Source: Pseudomonadales bacterium (lineage in GTDB: Bacteria; Pseudomonadota; Gammaproteobacteria; Pseudomonadales; Azotimanducaceae). From it: a stretch of 64,000 nucleotides of DNA. The position numbers and the translations under genes are program-made. Positions 25,318-36,400 of the stretch are shown here, piece after piece. How positions within the stretch are numbered: position 1 is the first letter of the stretch; each line of letters starts with the position of its first letter. Below the pieces are notes generated by a model. That model did no database searches, was not told the DNA's origin, and saw only the letters and a list, made by a program, of their open reading frames with translations. Location: contig JAJDVW010000129.1 in NCBI GenBank assembly GCA_022825925.1, positions 1 through 64,000 of the forward strand, read 5' to 3'.

Positions 25318-25422
25318 TTGGCCATCGTCCGCCAAACGGGCGAGTTGTCCACAGATCTCCACCGTTTGGTCACCGACGACGCACAAGCCATCAAGTGGTT
25401 TTCCCCTTGTGTCCTGGCTTGA
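25318..25422 (+). CDS. Possible 34-residue leader peptide upstream of nrdA
   Basis: A TTG preceded by GGAGG at a normal distance opens a 34-codon frame (AIVRQTGELSTDLHRLVTDD, then AQAIKWFSPCVLA). It lies just downstream of the LexA-box promoter, so it would be the first frame of an SOS-induced transcript. No homology is recognised and chance occurrence is quite possible. Confidence 0.25.
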   Translation: MAIVRQTGELSTDLHRLVTDDAQAIKWFSPCVLA

Positions 25423-25423
25423 A

Positions 25424-25471
25424 ACGCTTTATGTTGCGGTCTTGTGCGTTCGCAAACACTATATCTAGCGT
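25424..25471 (+). promoter_or_regulatory. Tandem NrdR boxes of the nrdAB promoter
   Basis: ACACTATATCTAGCGT (25456-25471) fits the NrdR consensus ACACwATATATwGTGT well; a weaker ACGCTTTATGTTGCGG lies at 25424-25439. Their start-to-start distance is 32 bp, about three helical turns, the usual spacing. The proximal box overlaps a -10 (ACTATA) whose -35 TTGCGG lies in the distal box. NrdR with bound ATP/dATP represses ribonucleotide reductase genes at such paired sites. Confidence 0.6.
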
Positions 25472-25555
25472 AGAAGGAGTTCGTTAGCGCGCCTCGTCGC
25501 AAACGCCGGAAAAAGGTAGAGCGCCAGCAACAGATAGAAGGAGAGCCCTGGATCG

Positions 25556-28462
<2,907 letters not shown>

Positions 28463-28485
28463 CGAACACGAGGAGCTGACGAAGC

Positions 28486-29838
28486 ATGCCCATGCAACTC
28501 TCCTGGGACGACTACGACACCGACACCGAAGAGACCGCCGGAGTCATCGCGGACCTGGCGGTCCGGGACGGGGCGGCGCCGGACGCGCCCGCGGAACCCG
28601 TCAACACCGGTCTCGACATGGCGCTGGCCGTCGAGCCTGCCGTGCCGGAGCCGCCGCCGTTCGTGGCACCGCCGCGGCCGTCCGTGGCAGCGGAGGCCTC
28701 GGCGCGTGCCGAGGCGCCGGCGCCCGTGCCCGAGGTCGTCTTCGAGGCGCCGGCGGAAGCGTCCCCCGAAGCCGCCCCTGCCACGGCGCCCGAGCTGGAC
28801 CTCGAGGACGAGGCGAGCCGCGAGCGCGTGACGGTCGACCAGAAGGCGATGATCAACTGCCGGGCGGACCTCAACCAGCTCGTGCCCTTCAAGTACGACT
28901 GGGCGTGGCAGAAGTACCTGGACGGCTGCGCCAACCACTGGATGCCGCAGGAAATCAACATGACCGCGGACATCATGCTGTGGAAGTCCGAGGACGGCCT
29001 GACCCCGGACGAGCGCAAGATCGTCAAGCGCAGCCTCGGCTTCTTCTCGACCGCCGACTCGCTGGTGGCGAACAACCTCGCGCTCGCGATCTACCGCCTG
29101 ATCACCAACCCCGAGTGCCGCCAGTACATCCTGCGCCAGGCCTTCGAGGAGGCCATCCACACGCACGCCTACCAGTACTGCATCGAGTCCCTCGGCATGG
29201 ACGAGGGCGAGATCTTCAACATGTACCGGGAAGTGGAATCCGTCGAGGCCAAGGCGGCCTGGGCGCTCCGGTACACGCGCGCCCTCGCGGACCCGACCTT
29301 CCGCACGGGCACGCCGGAGAACGACCGGACGCTGCTCGAGAACCTGATCGCGTACTACTGCGTGCTGGAGGGCATCTTCTTCTACTGCGGCTTCACGCAG
29401 ATCCTCTCCATGGGCCGCCGCAACAAGATGACGGGCACCTCCGAGCAGTTCCAGTACATCCTGCGCGACGAGTCGATGCACGTGAACTTCGGCATCGACG
29501 TCATCAACCAGATCAAGCTCGAGAACCCGCACCTCTGGGACGAGGAGATGCAGGGCCACGCCGAGCGCATGATCCTGGAAGGCACGGAACTCGAGATCCG
29601 CTACGCCCAGGACACGATGCCGCGGGGCGTGCTCGGCATGAACGCCAACATGATGGCCGAGTACCTGCGCTTCATCGCCAACCGGAGACTGGCGCAGATC
29701 GGGCTGACGGAGCACTTCCCCGGCGTCAAGAACCCCTTCCCGTGGATGTCCGAGATCATGGACCTGAAGAAGGAGAAGAACTTCTTCGAGACGCGGGTGA
29801 CGGAGTACCAGACGGGGGGCGCGTTGAGTTGGGACTGA
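28486..29838 (+). CDS. nrdB: Ribonucleoside-diphosphate reductase, beta subunit (class Ia)
   Basis: A 450-residue subunit that houses the diiron centre and tyrosyl radical. The ferritin-like core starts near residue 115; iron ligands and surroundings are seen in [29 protein letters not shown] and [14 protein letters not shown]. The C-terminus ends GALSWD, the tail that docks on NrdA. Residues about 25-105 are an unusual linker, almost only Ala, Pro, Glu and Val, absent from ordinary NrdB of about 375 to 415 residues. AGGAGCTGACGAAGC precedes the ATG, 23 bp after nrdA. Confidence 0.94.
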   Translation: MPMQLSWDDYDTDTEETAGVIADLAVRDGAAPDAPAEPVNTGLDMALAVEPAVPEPPPFVAPPRPSVAAEASARAEAPAPVPEVVFEAPAEASPEAAPATAPELDLEDEASRERVTVDQKAMINCRADLNQLVPFKYDWAWQKYLDGCANHWMPQEINMTADIMLWKSEDGLTPDERKIVKRSLGFFSTADSLVANNLALAIYRLITNPECRQYILRQAFEEAIHTHAYQYCIESLGMDEGEIFNMYREVESVEAKAAWALRYTRALADPTFRTGTPENDRTLLENLIAYYCVLEGIFFYCGFTQILSMGRRNKMTGTSEQFQYILRDESMHVNFGIDVINQIKLENPHLWDEEMQGHAERMILEGTELEIRYAQDTMPRGVLGMNANMMAEYLRFIANRRLAQIGLTEHFPGVKNPFPWMSEIMDLKKEKNFFETRVTEYQTGGALSWD

Positions 29839-29930
29839 GGGAAGCCGACGGCCGTGCTCGTCCCCCGCGGCACTCTGGCCGCGATGATGCGCGGAGGCCC
29901 TCCGCCCCTTTCCAACGAGGTCTTTTCGAG

Positions 29931-30611
29931 ATGACGACGGATACACGAGGCGCCGAACGGCCCCAACGGGAGCCTGTGGACCTCAATGCGGACCTGGCCG
30001 CGCAACTCGAGGGCCTCCGCTTCGGGACCGTCCTGGCCGACCCTCCGTGGCGATTCACGAACCGCACGGGGAAGGTCGCCCCGGAACATCGCCGCCTGAC
30101 GCGATACGGAACGCTGTCGATCGACGAAATCGAGGCATTGCCAGTTGCCCAGCATGTCGAGGACGTAGCCCATTGCTACCTGTGGGTGCCGAACGCACTG
30201 CTGCCATGGGGGCTGCGCGTGATGACGGCATGGGGGTTCGAGTACAAGACGAACCTGGTGTGGATGAAGGTCCGCAAGGACGGCGGGCCAGACGGTCGCG
30301 GAGTCGGTTTCTACTTCCGTAACGTGACCGAGGTAATCCTGTTCGGGGTCCGCGGCAAGGGTGCACGGACGCTCGACCCCGGCCGGAGCCAGGTCAACCT
30401 GATTGCCAGCCGCAAGCGCGAACACTCCCGCAAGCCCGACGAGCAGTACGCCATCATCGAGGCGTGCTCACGCGGGCCGTACCTCGAACTTTTCGGCAGA
30501 GGCACGCGCGAGGGCTGGACAGTTTGGGGTGAACAGGCCCAGGCGGACTACGCGCCGGATTGGCCAACCTATGCGCATAACTCCACGACGCGGCAGCAAG
30601 CGTCGGCATGA
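29931..30611 (+). CDS. MT-A70-family DNA N6-adenine methyltransferase (type II RM modification)
   Basis: A 226-residue methyltransferase. The catalytic motif is LADPPWRF (DPPW, typical of MT-A70 enzymes) at about residue 36; other family segments are YGTLSIDEIEALPV, LWVPNALLPWGLRVMTAWGF, NLVWMKVRKDG, FRNVTEVILFGVRG and a C-terminal YLELFGRGTREGW. It transfers methyl from SAM to adenine N6. It overlaps the downstream endonuclease gene by ATGA, so it should protect the target of that enzyme. It sits directly behind nrdB, an insertion into a core locus. Confidence 0.88.
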   Translation: MTTDTRGAERPQREPVDLNADLAAQLEGLRFGTVLADPPWRFTNRTGKVAPEHRRLTRYGTLSIDEIEALPVAQHVEDVAHCYLWVPNALLPWGLRVMTAWGFEYKTNLVWMKVRKDGGPDGRGVGFYFRNVTEVILFGVRGKGARTLDPGRSQVNLIASRKREHSRKPDEQYAIIEACSRGPYLELFGRGTREGWTVWGEQAQADYAPDWPTYAHNSTTRQQASA

Positions 30612-31348
30612 GTTTGGAGGAGCTGACGCAGGCGGGCTTCGATGTCCACGAGACCAATCACGCGGAGGCGATTCTGTCTCGCGACTTCCGCGATGAGTTC
30701 ACGGACCTGTGCGCGACGTTGTTGGCCGTGCGGATCAGGTGTACAGAGATGCTGCAAGGCGGCGGCAACGAGGCGCCACCCACGCGGCGCCTGCGACGCA
30801 GCTTGGCCGCGGCAGGGTGGGGGAAACGCAATATCGTCGTCCGCAAGACGGTGGACGGGGTCGCATTGTCAAGCCGGTCGCATGAGATCGACCACGTACA
30901 CCATAGCGAACGCGGTACGCTGGCCCTGGAAATCGAGTGGAACAACAAGGACCCGTTCTTCGACCGCGACCTTGAGAACTTCCAACGGCTTCACGCCGAC
31001 GGGGCAATCAGCGTCGGCATCGTAGTCACACGAGGGCAATCACTACAGACCGCCATCCGCGACACGCTCACCGCCTGTGCGAAGGTGAACAACCTGCACA
31101 GCGTCGACGACTTTGCACGGCTGGGCATCAAGGAGCCAACTGCAAATCAACGCTCCCGCCTGCAACGGCTGGCCCAAGACATGGATTTCGCCACTGCCAC
31201 CGCCACGATGATGGCGACCAAGTACGGCGAGAGCACGACCCATTGGAAGAAGCTCACCGAGCGCCTGGAACGAGGTGTTGGCAACCCCTGTCCGCTACTG
31301 CCGATTGGCTTGCCTGCATCGTGCGTCGACATCGTCGAGGAACCGTAA
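30608..31348 (+). CDS. BglII/BstYI-family type II restriction endonuclease
   Basis: A 246-residue protein. The segment SSRSHEIDHVHHSERGTLALEIEWNNKDPFFDRDLENF (residues about 91-128; key residues Glu and Asp of HEIDH, then Glu-x-Glu before WNNKDPFFDRDL) is the hallmark of the BglII/BstYI family, whose members cut A/GATCT or related sites. The active-site acidic residues and the Asn-Lys segment are intact. The start overlaps the methyltransferase stop (ATGA), giving coordinated synthesis, modification first. The exact site is unknown, but a GATC-centred palindrome is likely for the family and fits an adenine methylase. Confidence 0.85.
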   Translation: MSLEELTQAGFDVHETNHAEAILSRDFRDEFTDLCATLLAVRIRCTEMLQGGGNEAPPTRRLRRSLAAAGWGKRNIVVRKTVDGVALSSRSHEIDHVHHSERGTLALEIEWNNKDPFFDRDLENFQRLHADGAISVGIVVTRGQSLQTAIRDTLTACAKVNNLHSVDDFARLGIKEPTANQRSRLQRLAQDMDFATATATMMATKYGESTTHWKKLTERLERGVGNPCPLLPIGLPASCVDIVEEP

Positions 31349-31381
31349 GGCCCCAATCAGCCCGCCCATGCCACGCTCGCC

Positions 31382-32839
31382 ATGATCGCCGGCTACTGCT
31401 GGCCGCAGAGCGCCCTGCCGGGCGAGACGGTCACCCTGCACTGCCACTCCGACGCGGCCCGCTTCGGCTTCGAGATCGTCCGGCGCGGCGAGCGCGAACG
31501 GACCGTTTTCGAGTCGTCGTCAATGGCCGCGACCGCCCAGCCGATGCCCGACGATCTCGCGAGCCATGGCTGTCGATGGGCGGCCTCCTGCGAAATCACC
31601 GTCGATCCGGCCTGGCCTTCCGGCATGTACGTGGTCCGCCTCGCGGACAGCGACGACCATCGCGCCGACGCGTTCTTCGTCGTGCGCGCGGCGGAACCCG
31701 CGGACGCGATGCTGGTGCTCTCGACCTCCACCTGGGCCGCGTACAACGACTGGGGCGGGCCGAGCTTCTACACCGGCAGCCACATCTCCGCCACGCGACG
31801 TCCCTTGCCGCCCGGCTTCCTCGAGAAGAGCGACCCCGAGAAGCAGCGCGTCGCCCACTTCAAGCAGTGGTCCCGGGAGGAACTCGCGGACTACCGCGCG
31901 CTCGGCTACTCGCCCTGGTGCATCGCGGCGGGCTACGCGAACTGGGAGTACCTCTTCGTCCGCTGGGCCGAGTCCCGCGGCTGGCGGCTTGGGTTCGCCA
32001 CCAGCCAGGACCTCGACCGGGACCGCGGCCTGCTGGACGGCTGGCCCGCCTACCTCTCCGTCGGCCACGACGAGTACTGGTCCGAAGGCATGCGCGACAC
32101 GGTGGAGGGCTACGTCGAGGCGGGCGGCAACGCGGCGTTCTTCTCCGGCAACACGGCGTTCTGGCAGGTGCGGTTCGAGGACGACTACGGCCGCGTCATC
32201 GGCTACAAGAACGCCATTCGCGACGATCCCGCCTACGATCCGGAAGGCGCCCCGAACCTCTCCACGATGTGGTCCGATCCCCTGGTGGGACGTCCCGAGA
32301 ACCGGATGACGGGGGTTTCCTTCACCCGCGGCGGCTACGCCCACATGCCGAACGCGCCGGACGGGTCCGGCGGCTACACCGTCTGGCGTCCGGAGCACTG
32401 GGCCTTCGAGTCCCTGCCCCACTGGTACGGCGACCTCCTCGGCGCGGCGAGCACCGTCGTGGGCTACGAGTGCGACGGCTGCGAACTCGAGTTGCGTGAC
32501 GGCCTGCCCCACGCCACCGGAAACGACGGCACACCGCGGAACTTCGAGGTCCTCGGCACGGCCCCGGCGCGTCTCTGGGAGACCCGGGACGCGCCCCCCA
32601 TGCACGAGAGCTACATCGGCGAACTGAACTGGGTCGCGGAACGGCTCGGCGGCGCCGACACGGCGGAGAACCGGGAGCGCTTCTCCCACGGGCGCGCCGT
32701 GATGGGCGCGTTCCGCCGGGGCCGCGGCGAGGTGTTCACCACCGGCTGCACCGACTGGGCCTACGGGCTCGGCGATTCCGACGTCGCGACAGTAACCACC
32801 AACGTCCTCGAACGGTTCGTGCACGGACGCGGCAGATAG
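31382..32839 (+). CDS. N,N-dimethylformamidase beta-subunit-like protein
   Basis: A 485-residue protein resembling the C-terminal domain of the large subunit of N,N-dimethylformamidase. An N-terminal Ig-like stretch (CWPQSALPGETVTLHCHSD) is followed by the core with STSTWAAYNDWGGPSFY, YLSVGHDEYWSEGMRDTVE, GGNAAFFSGNTAFWQVRFE and a C-terminal RRGRGEVFTTGCTDWAYGL. True DMFase needs a small partner subunit that is not seen here, and family members occur widely with unknown substrates. It starts 33 bp after the restriction endonuclease gene but is unlikely to belong to that system. Confidence 0.7.
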   Translation: MIAGYCWPQSALPGETVTLHCHSDAARFGFEIVRRGERERTVFESSSMAATAQPMPDDLASHGCRWAASCEITVDPAWPSGMYVVRLADSDDHRADAFFVVRAAEPADAMLVLSTSTWAAYNDWGGPSFYTGSHISATRRPLPPGFLEKSDPEKQRVAHFKQWSREELADYRALGYSPWCIAAGYANWEYLFVRWAESRGWRLGFATSQDLDRDRGLLDGWPAYLSVGHDEYWSEGMRDTVEGYVEAGGNAAFFSGNTAFWQVRFEDDYGRVIGYKNAIRDDPAYDPEGAPNLSTMWSDPLVGRPENRMTGVSFTRGGYAHMPNAPDGSGGYTVWRPEHWAFESLPHWYGDLLGAASTVVGYECDGCELELRDGLPHATGNDGTPRNFEVLGTAPARLWETRDAPPMHESYIGELNWVAERLGGADTAENRERFSHGRAVMGAFRRGRGEVFTTGCTDWAYGLGDSDVATVTTNVLERFVHGRGR

Positions 32840-32879
32840 GGGAACATCGCGCCGGATTCCCCTCAGGAGAGTCCGCCGC

Positions 32880-33901
32880 ATGGACGGTCAGATCAGCCCC
32901 CGCCTTCCCGGTCGCATCGGCCATCCCGGCATGGCGCTGCGGGACGACCCGCGCGCGGACCCGCGCATGCTCGCCGCCATGGCCCCGTTCGGCATGGCGG
33001 GCCACCAGCCGCCCCCGCCCGTGGACAGGCACTCGAGCCTCGAAGCGCTGCTCGCGTTCTGCGACCAGGCGGAGACGGCCTACGGGGCCGTCAACGACGT
33101 CCTCACGAGGGGCCTGCCGGCGGTGCCCGGCGTCGCCACGGAGACGCACACCATCCAGGGTGCCGACGGGGACGACATCGCGCTGCACATCGCCCGCCCC
33201 GCCGACCATGCCGGACCGTTGCCAGGCATCCTGCACCTGCACGGCGGCGGCATGGTGCTGATGTCCGCGACGGGCCCGCTCTACGCGCGCTGGCGCGCCG
33301 AACTGGCCGCGACGGGACTCGTGGTCGTTGGCGTGGAGTTCCGCAATGCCGGTGGACGCCTCGGCCCGTATCCGTTTCCGGCGGGACTGAACGACTGTGC
33401 CTCGGGCCGGTGGCAACCTCACGCTCGCGACCGTCCTCAAGGCCAAACGCGACGGACGCCTGGCCGCCGTCGCCGGCGCCTACGCGCAGTGTCCCTTCAT
33501 CTCGAACGCGTACGCCGAGGGCGATCCCGATCTGCCCTCGCTGGTCGAGAACGACGGATACGGCCTGAGCTGCGCGCTGATGGCGTCCCTTTCGCGGCTG
33601 TACGATCCGGTCGGCAAGCACGCCCGGGAACGAGCTCGCCTGGCCCCTGCACGCGGGCGAGGACGAACTCGAAGGGTTACCGCCGCACGTCATCTCGGTG
33701 AACGAACTCGACCCGCTGCGGGACGAGGGCCTCGCGTACTTCCGGAAGCTCCTCCGGGCCGGCGTCAGCGCCGGTAGCCGGACCATCAACGGCACGAGCC
33801 ACGCCCAGGACATGGTCATGCACGCCGCGATGCCCGAGGTCTACCTGACCACGGTCCCGGACATCAAGGGGTTCGCGGACCGGGTCTGCGCCGCAGGTTG
33901 A
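32880..33901 (+). pseudogene. Alpha/beta hydrolase (esterase/lipase), decayed
   Basis: Three reading frames in succession encode one HSL-type esterase. The first gives the N-terminus with the oxyanion-hole motif GILHLHGGGMVLMS up to PFPAGLNDCAS; then a deletion of roughly 65 bp removes the helix and the GxSxG nucleophile, and the next frame resumes at GGNLTLATVLKAKRDG and CPFISNAYAEGDPDLPSL. A second shift near 33640 moves to the frame [38 protein letters not shown] and the final His region [11 protein letters not shown]. Loss of the catalytic serine and two frame changes mean no active enzyme. Confidence 0.85.
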
Positions 33902-33902
33902 A

Positions 33903-35225
33903 TCAGCCGCGTCCTCCGATACCGGCCGTCCCCGCAAGCAACGCCTTGTTCTCGCGGTAAGTCCGGTCCAGTTCCTTCGCCACGAGGGTTCGGACGCGGG
34001 CCCCGACCCCCGCTTCGGCCGCGTACTCGCGCCACTTCGCAACGCCATCCAGGACGCGCTCGACACACTCGCGCGCCCGGTTCCAGGTGGCGAAGTTCGC
34101 CTGGCTCGCGAGCGCCTGCATGGCACGCAGCGGCGGCCGGGAGCCATGGCCGGCAAAGGCCGTGGCATGTTCGCCGTGGGGCGTCGGGCTGAAGGTCAGG
34201 TCGAACGCCGGAGACGGACGCCACCGGCCGGCGTCGTCCTGCAGGAACGCCCAGTTCCGCGTGTGGTCGTCCTGGTTCAGCGCGAACAGGTTGAACACCG
34301 CCCGCGCGAACTGTGCCTGGCCCACCGCCGGGCTGCCGCAGAGTACCTGGCTCGCCCGGATCAGGTCCTCGTAGTCCATGGACGGCGCCCGGAAGTCGGC
34401 GTCGAGCAGGCCGCAGAGCGTGTGCATGTGGTGGCGCCCGCCCCCCGCGGTGCAGTCGAACCGCGTCAGCGCGAGCGATGCGACGGCGGGGGAGGACGCC
34501 GGCGCCGGGCTCAGCCGGCACGACGGCGTGTCGATGCCGGCGTCCCTCGCCATGCCGAGGTACGCGGCCTCGCACAGGCTCTCCTCATGTCCGAGGGGCA
34601 ACGAAGCCGAGGTGAACTTCACCAGCGCCGGCGTCAGTCCGGGACCTTGCAAGAGGCTCGCGCCGGCGAGTTCGCCATCGTCCGGCAGGTATAGGAGCGC
34701 CTTGGGGCGGGCGCCCGCCGAACTGCCCGCGTGCGCCAGCGCCCCCGGCACCGGGACATCCTCCTCGGCGCGGGCCTCGAAGATCGCCCGGGCAAGGTCG
34801 CCGAGCGCGCCAACATCCACATCCCGGTGTTCGGCGCGGCCGTAGTCGATGGCCGGCGCGTACTCGAGCGCCCCCATGCCCCGCTCGCCCACGTAGGCGA
34901 GCCGGTCCAACGCAGTCACGCGATGCCGAGGCACGCCGTGGCGACGGAACGCCCGGTCCATCAACAGCAGGCCCCACCCGTCCGGCAGCGAGTCCGCGAA
35001 CACGCCGTGCAGTCCTCCGTGGGGCGCCGCCGGCCCGCGACGCAGTTCGCCGTCCGCGGGAAGCGCGAAGGGAGAGAGGCCCGGGTACCCGCGAAGATAG
35101 TCCGCGTCGTACTGGAAGTACGTGGCGCGTCCGTCCCCGGACGAGACCAGGGTCCCGGCACGCACGCGTTCCCCATTCGCAAGCCGGCGAAGAACGTCCA
35201 GCCGGCGAACCGGGGCGCCGGTCAT
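33903..35225 (-). CDS. hipA: HipA-family serine/threonine kinase toxin
   Basis: A 440-residue HipA-like kinase. The N-subdomain has GRATYFQYDADYL and HGVFADSLPDGWG; SSAGARPKALLY near residue 185 is the glycine/ATP loop; the catalytic segment is NLFALNQDDHTRNWAF near 318 and the metal-binding DLTF follows in SPAFDLTFSPT. HipA phosphorylates a tRNA synthetase (GltX in E. coli) and causes dormancy. ATG at 35225 overlaps the antitoxin stop (ATGA); a longer upstream frame was rejected because it runs through the antitoxin gene. It ends 2 bp from the facing esterase pseudogene. Confidence 0.9.
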   Translation of the reverse strand: MTGAPVRRLDVLRRLANGERVRAGTLVSSGDGRATYFQYDADYLRGYPGLSPFALPADGELRRGPAAPHGGLHGVFADSLPDGWGLLLMDRAFRRHGVPRHRVTALDRLAYVGERGMGALEYAPAIDYGRAEHRDVDVGALGDLARAIFEARAEEDVPVPGALAHAGSSAGARPKALLYLPDDGELAGASLLQGPGLTPALVKFTSASLPLGHEESLCEAAYLGMARDAGIDTPSCRLSPAPASSPAVASLALTRFDCTAGGGRHHMHTLCGLLDADFRAPSMDYEDLIRASQVLCGSPAVGQAQFARAVFNLFALNQDDHTRNWAFLQDDAGRWRPSPAFDLTFSPTPHGEHATAFAGHGSRPPLRAMQALASQANFATWNRARECVERVLDGVAKWREYAAEAGVGARVRTLVAKELDRTYRENKALLAGTAGIGGRG

Positions 35226-35503
35226 TCGCCAAGCACTTCTTCGATCGTCCGCGGCGGTCTCGCGGGCGCGTCCGCCATCGCGGCGAGACGCTGCAATTGG
35301 TCGAGACACTGCCACAGCAGGACGAACTGCCGCAGGGCGATCTGCCCCGTGGTCTCGAAGCGCTTGATCGTCGCCGCCGGGACGGTGCTGAGCTCGGCGA
35401 GGGCCCTGCGCGAGAGCCGCCGCTCACGACGCCGGACCCGGAGGAACTCCGCCAATCGGTCCTGCACGTCGGTGGCGGTGAGCAGGGAGAGTAGTGGGGC
35501 CAT
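35222..35503 (-). CDS. hipB: HipB-like antitoxin, XRE-family helix-turn-helix
   Basis: A 93-residue protein. The central part DRLAEFLRVRRRERRLSRRALAELSTVPAATIKRFE (positions about 15-50) is an XRE helix-turn-helix; the C-terminal helices (LRQFVLLWQCLDQLQRLAAM) probably contact HipA and mediate dimerisation. It precedes hipA with an ATGA overlap, should bind the operator-like repeats upstream and hold the kinase inactive. Confidence 0.85.
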   Translation of the reverse strand: MAPLLSLLTATDVQDRLAEFLRVRRRERRLSRRALAELSTVPAATIKRFETTGQIALRQFVLLWQCLDQLQRLAAMADAPARPPRTIEEVLGE

Positions 35504-35526
35504 GCAACCTTGGCTGTTTCCGGTAG

Positions 35527-35573
35527 GGATAGCATTATATCCAATGGCCCCAGAACATCGCTGCTTTGGATCA
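35527..35573. promoter_or_regulatory. Operator-like repeats upstream of hipB
   Basis: GGATA (35527-35531) and TATCC (35538-35542) form an inverted repeat with a 6-bp spacer, and TTGGATCA (35566-35573) mirrors ATATCCAA (35537-35544). E. coli HipB binds TATCC-N8-GGATA, the same half sites in the other orientation, so these are candidates for autoregulation. The region is also locally AT-rich, as expected for the promoter. Confidence 0.4.
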
Positions 35574-35629
35574 AATATTAGCCATTCACGGCTTCAACGC
35601 CTGTCTTTCGAAGGGATCCCGGGGGGCGG

Positions 35630-36370
35630 TCATTCCGGTCGCCGGAACAGCAGCGTGAAGCGGTCCGTATTGCCCGTCACCGTGCGCCTTCCCACTTCGT
35701 AGCGCAGTTCGTCGTCCGGCCGGTAGTGCAGGTCGGAGTAGTCCACGAACTCGAACCCGGCCGCCTCGATCTCCTGGATCATCAGCACCGGATCCATGCG
35801 CCGCCAGTTCTCGTCGGTATCCGCCTGCATGTGGCGCCGCGTGTGGTCGATGGCCCCGTACCGCCCGCCCGGGCGCAGCGCGCGGAACACCGCCGCGTTC
35901 ATGGCCGCCCGCGTATCCGCATCGAGGTTGTGCAGGTTGCGGAACGTCAGCACGAGGTCGAACCGCGCCTCGCCGAAGTCGAGTCCCTCCATCCGGAAGC
36001 GCGGACTCCCCTCTATCCGGGAGAACGACCCCGTCTCGATGGTCTCGACGTCCCACCCGGTCTGTTCCAGGAGCGGTGCGACGAACTGGATGCCGATCGC
36101 GACCGCGAGGCTGCCGTTCTCGGCCAGCACCGGTGCGAGGACTTTCGTGTACCAGCCGCGGCCCGGCAGCAGTTCCAGGACGTCCATGTCGTCGGTGAGG
36201 CCGAAGAACTGCAGCGTCTCGAGCGGCTTGCGGTTCGCGTCCCGCTCCCGGTCGGCCTCCTCGCGGATGTCCGCGGCCAGCGCCGCCTCGACCTTCACGT
36301 CGATCTCTCCTGCCCATGCTCCCTGCAGCGCGACGAGCATGCCGGCCGCGAGCCATACGATTCTCTTCAC
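35630..36370 (-). CDS. Exported class I SAM-dependent methyltransferase (COG4798 type)
   Basis: A 246-residue protein with a clear signal peptide (KRIVWLAAGMLVALQGAWAG). The methyltransferase fold follows: DVLELLPGRGWYTKVLAPVL is motif I, RFDLVLTFRNLHNLD the family's core after strand 4, and LRPGGRYGAIDH motif post-IV; the end RFTLLFRRP is also typical. This group of predicted methyltransferases carries signal peptides although SAM is cytoplasmic, so its substrate and place of action are unclear. AAGGAGAAAACAG precedes the ATG. It shares strand and short spacing with the next gene upstream. Confidence 0.8.
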   Translation of the reverse strand: MKRIVWLAAGMLVALQGAWAGEIDVKVEAALAADIREEADRERDANRKPLETLQFFGLTDDMDVLELLPGRGWYTKVLAPVLAENGSLAVAIGIQFVAPLLEQTGWDVETIETGSFSRIEGSPRFRMEGLDFGEARFDLVLTFRNLHNLDADTRAAMNAAVFRALRPGGRYGAIDHTRRHMQADTDENWRRMDPVLMIQEIEAAGFEFVDYSDLHYRPDDELRYEVGRRTVTGNTDRFTLLFRRPE

Positions 36371-36400
36371 TGTTTTCTCCTTGTCGGCGAGTGTGACGAT

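Larger units (their letters stand above)
25189..25555. promoter_or_regulatory. Divergent glpK/nrdA regulatory region
   Basis: This 367-bp intergenic region has local AT-rich tracts and several factor sites, listed separately: a LexA-like box with an overlapping promoter, a DnaA-box-like TTGTCCACA (25345-25353) and two NrdR-box-like sites. They point to control of nrdAB by DNA damage, replication initiation and dNTP level. Confidence 0.6.
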
